Source: Alkaliphilus sp. (lineage in GTDB: Bacteria; Bacillota; Clostridia; Peptostreptococcales; Thermotaleaceae). From it: 6,131 nucleotides of DNA. The position numbers and the translations under genes were made by a program. Positions 5,250-6,131 of this stretch are shown in pieces. The DNA lies in contig JAGXRU010000041.1 in NCBI GenBank assembly GCA_018335765.1, forward strand, positions 1 through 6,131. The letters run 5' to 3'. The number at the start of each line of letters is the position of its first letter. Positions within the stretch are counted from its first letter, which is position 1. The notes beneath the pieces are model-generated. The model was not told the origin of the DNA, searched no databases, and saw only the letters and a program-made list of their open reading frames with translations.

Positions 5250-6131
5250 ATGAAATTAGGTATAGTTGGATTACCAAATGTGGGTAAAAGCACATTGTTT
5301 AACGCGATTACAAAGGCTGGGGCAGAATCTGCAAATTATCCTTTTTGTACGATAGAGCCAAATATAGGTGTAGTTGCAGTGCCAGATAAAAGACTAGAAA
5401 TTTTAGAAAAAATGTATGACTCCAAAAAGCTTGTTCCCACTGCCATAGAATTTTACGATATTGCAGGTCTGGTAAAAGGCGCCAGTAAAGGAGAGGGCTT
5501 AGGAAATAAATTTTTATCTCATATTCGTGAGGTAGCTGCTATTGTTCATGTAGTAAGATGTTTTGAGGACTCTAATGTCATACATGTTGAAGGCAGTATT
5601 AATCCACTTCGAGATATTGAAACAATTAATTTAGAACTTATTTTCTCAGATCTGGAAGTTATTGATAGAAGAATTCAAAAATCTCAAAAAATGGCTAAAT
5701 CAGATAAATCATTTCAGGTCGAACTAGATTTATTAAATCTGATTAAATCAACTCTAGAAGATGGCAAATCCATAAGAGCCTTGACTTTGTCAAGTGAAGA
5801 ACAAGAAATCATTAAATGTTTTGACCTTTTATCCTATAAACCTATTATCTACGTAGCTAATGTTTCAGAGGAAGATTTGCTGCAAAACAATGGGAATAAC
5901 AGACTGGTTCAGCTAGTAAGAGAACATTCCGACGCAGAAAATGCAGAACTCGTTGTGGTGTGTGCGAAGATAGAATCAGAGATAGCAGAGTTAGATGAAG
6001 AAGAAAAAATCGGCTTCCTCAACGAATTAGGTTTAGCTCAATCAGGCTTAGATCAGCTAATTCAAGCCGGTTATAAAATCCTTGGCTTGATTAGTTTTCT
6101 AACAGCCGGCCCTCAGGAAGTACGAGCATGG
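5250..6131 (+). CDS. ychF: Ribosome-binding ATPase YchF/OLA1 (3' end outside window)
   Basis: YchF is a universally conserved Obg-related P-loop ATPase. It binds ribosomes and is linked to translation control and stress responses. The 294 residues present match the family closely: the P-loop GLPNVGKST (7-15), ANYPFCTIEPN in switch I (29-38), and the G3 segment DIAGLVKGASKGEGLGNKFL (70-89). The coiled-coil insertion follows (about 125-190). The G4 motif NVSE (204-207) has the N-x-x-E form associated with ATP rather than GTP preference; a GTPase would have NKxD. It ends at TAGPQEVRAW, where the C-terminal TGS domain begins, so about 70 residues lie beyond the edge. The last complete codon is TGG. 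The start is ATG 5250, 9 nt after AGGA (5237-5240). The out-of-frame ATG at 5246 is not used. The gene is divergent from the rest of the window and has its own strong promoter. Confidence 0.97.
   Translation, partial: MKLGIVGLPNVGKSTLFNAITKAGAESANYPFCTIEPNIGVVAVPDKRLEILEKMYDSKKLVPTAIEFYDIAGLVKGASKGEGLGNKFLSHIREVAAIVHVVRCFEDSNVIHVEGSINPLRDIETINLELIFSDLEVIDRRIQKSQKMAKSDKSFQVELDLLNLIKSTLEDGKSIRALTLSSEEQEIIKCFDLLSYKPIIYVANVSEEDLLQNNGNNRLVQLVREHSDAENAELVVVCAKIESEIAELDEEEKIGFLNELGLAQSGLDQLIQAGYKILGLISFLTAGPQEVRAW

Noticed and set aside
5246..5252. ATG at 5246 as the ychF start
   Set aside because: It is out of frame with the P-loop protein. ATG 5250 gives the standard MKLGIVGLPNVGKST beginning.

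Overview
The window reads as chromosomal DNA from an AT-rich, Gram-positive, probably endospore-forming member of the Clostridia (Firmicutes). The evidence is the AT-rich codon use, strong AGGAGG-type ribosome binding sites, frequent TTG/GTG starts, sigma-A-type promoters, a Spo0E-like protein, and a YmfF/YmfH M16 peptidase pair. The genus cannot be fixed from the sequence; Clostridia is an inference.

Layout. Five genes lie on the minus strand and one on the plus strand. From right to left on the minus strand they are: a membrane-anchored protein with a ferrochelatase-like domain (3918-5108), the M16 pair ymfF (2525-3805) and ymfH (1235-2524), the lipoprotein-modifying enzyme lgt (415-1146), and a Spo0E-family Spo0A~P phosphatase (163 down to the left edge, 3' end missing). 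The ribosome-associated ATPase ychF (5250 to the right edge, 3' end missing) is divergent on the plus strand. No stretch longer than about 210 bases lacks a gene, and I see no tRNA, rRNA, CRISPR array, insertion sequence or phage gene.

Transcription. Good sigma-A-like promoters precede ychF (TTGAAC-17-TATAAT) and the spo0E-like gene (TTGACA-17-TACTAT). A TTGCTT-17-TATAAT promoter sits in the ymfH-lgt gap. The ymfF and ymfH genes abut as TAA|ATG, with the ymfH ribosome binding site inside the last codons of ymfF, so they are very likely translationally coupled. I found no convincing intrinsic terminator, so some read-through from the chelatase-like gene down to lgt is possible.

Function. Most of the window is housekeeping: lipoprotein maturation, a paired active/inactive M16 peptidase, and a translation-linked ATPase. 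The least ordinary gene is the 3918-5108 protein. It has about three N-terminal membrane segments followed by a domain that resembles both halves of ferrochelatase by eye, but the catalytic His motif is not recognisable, and charge distribution suggests the domain faces outside the cell. Other points of interest are an in-frame 12-bp tandem repeat giving the Spo0E-like protein an Asn/Gln/Lys tail, an inverted repeat over that gene's -35 box, and a 26-nt palindrome inside the chelatase-like gene.
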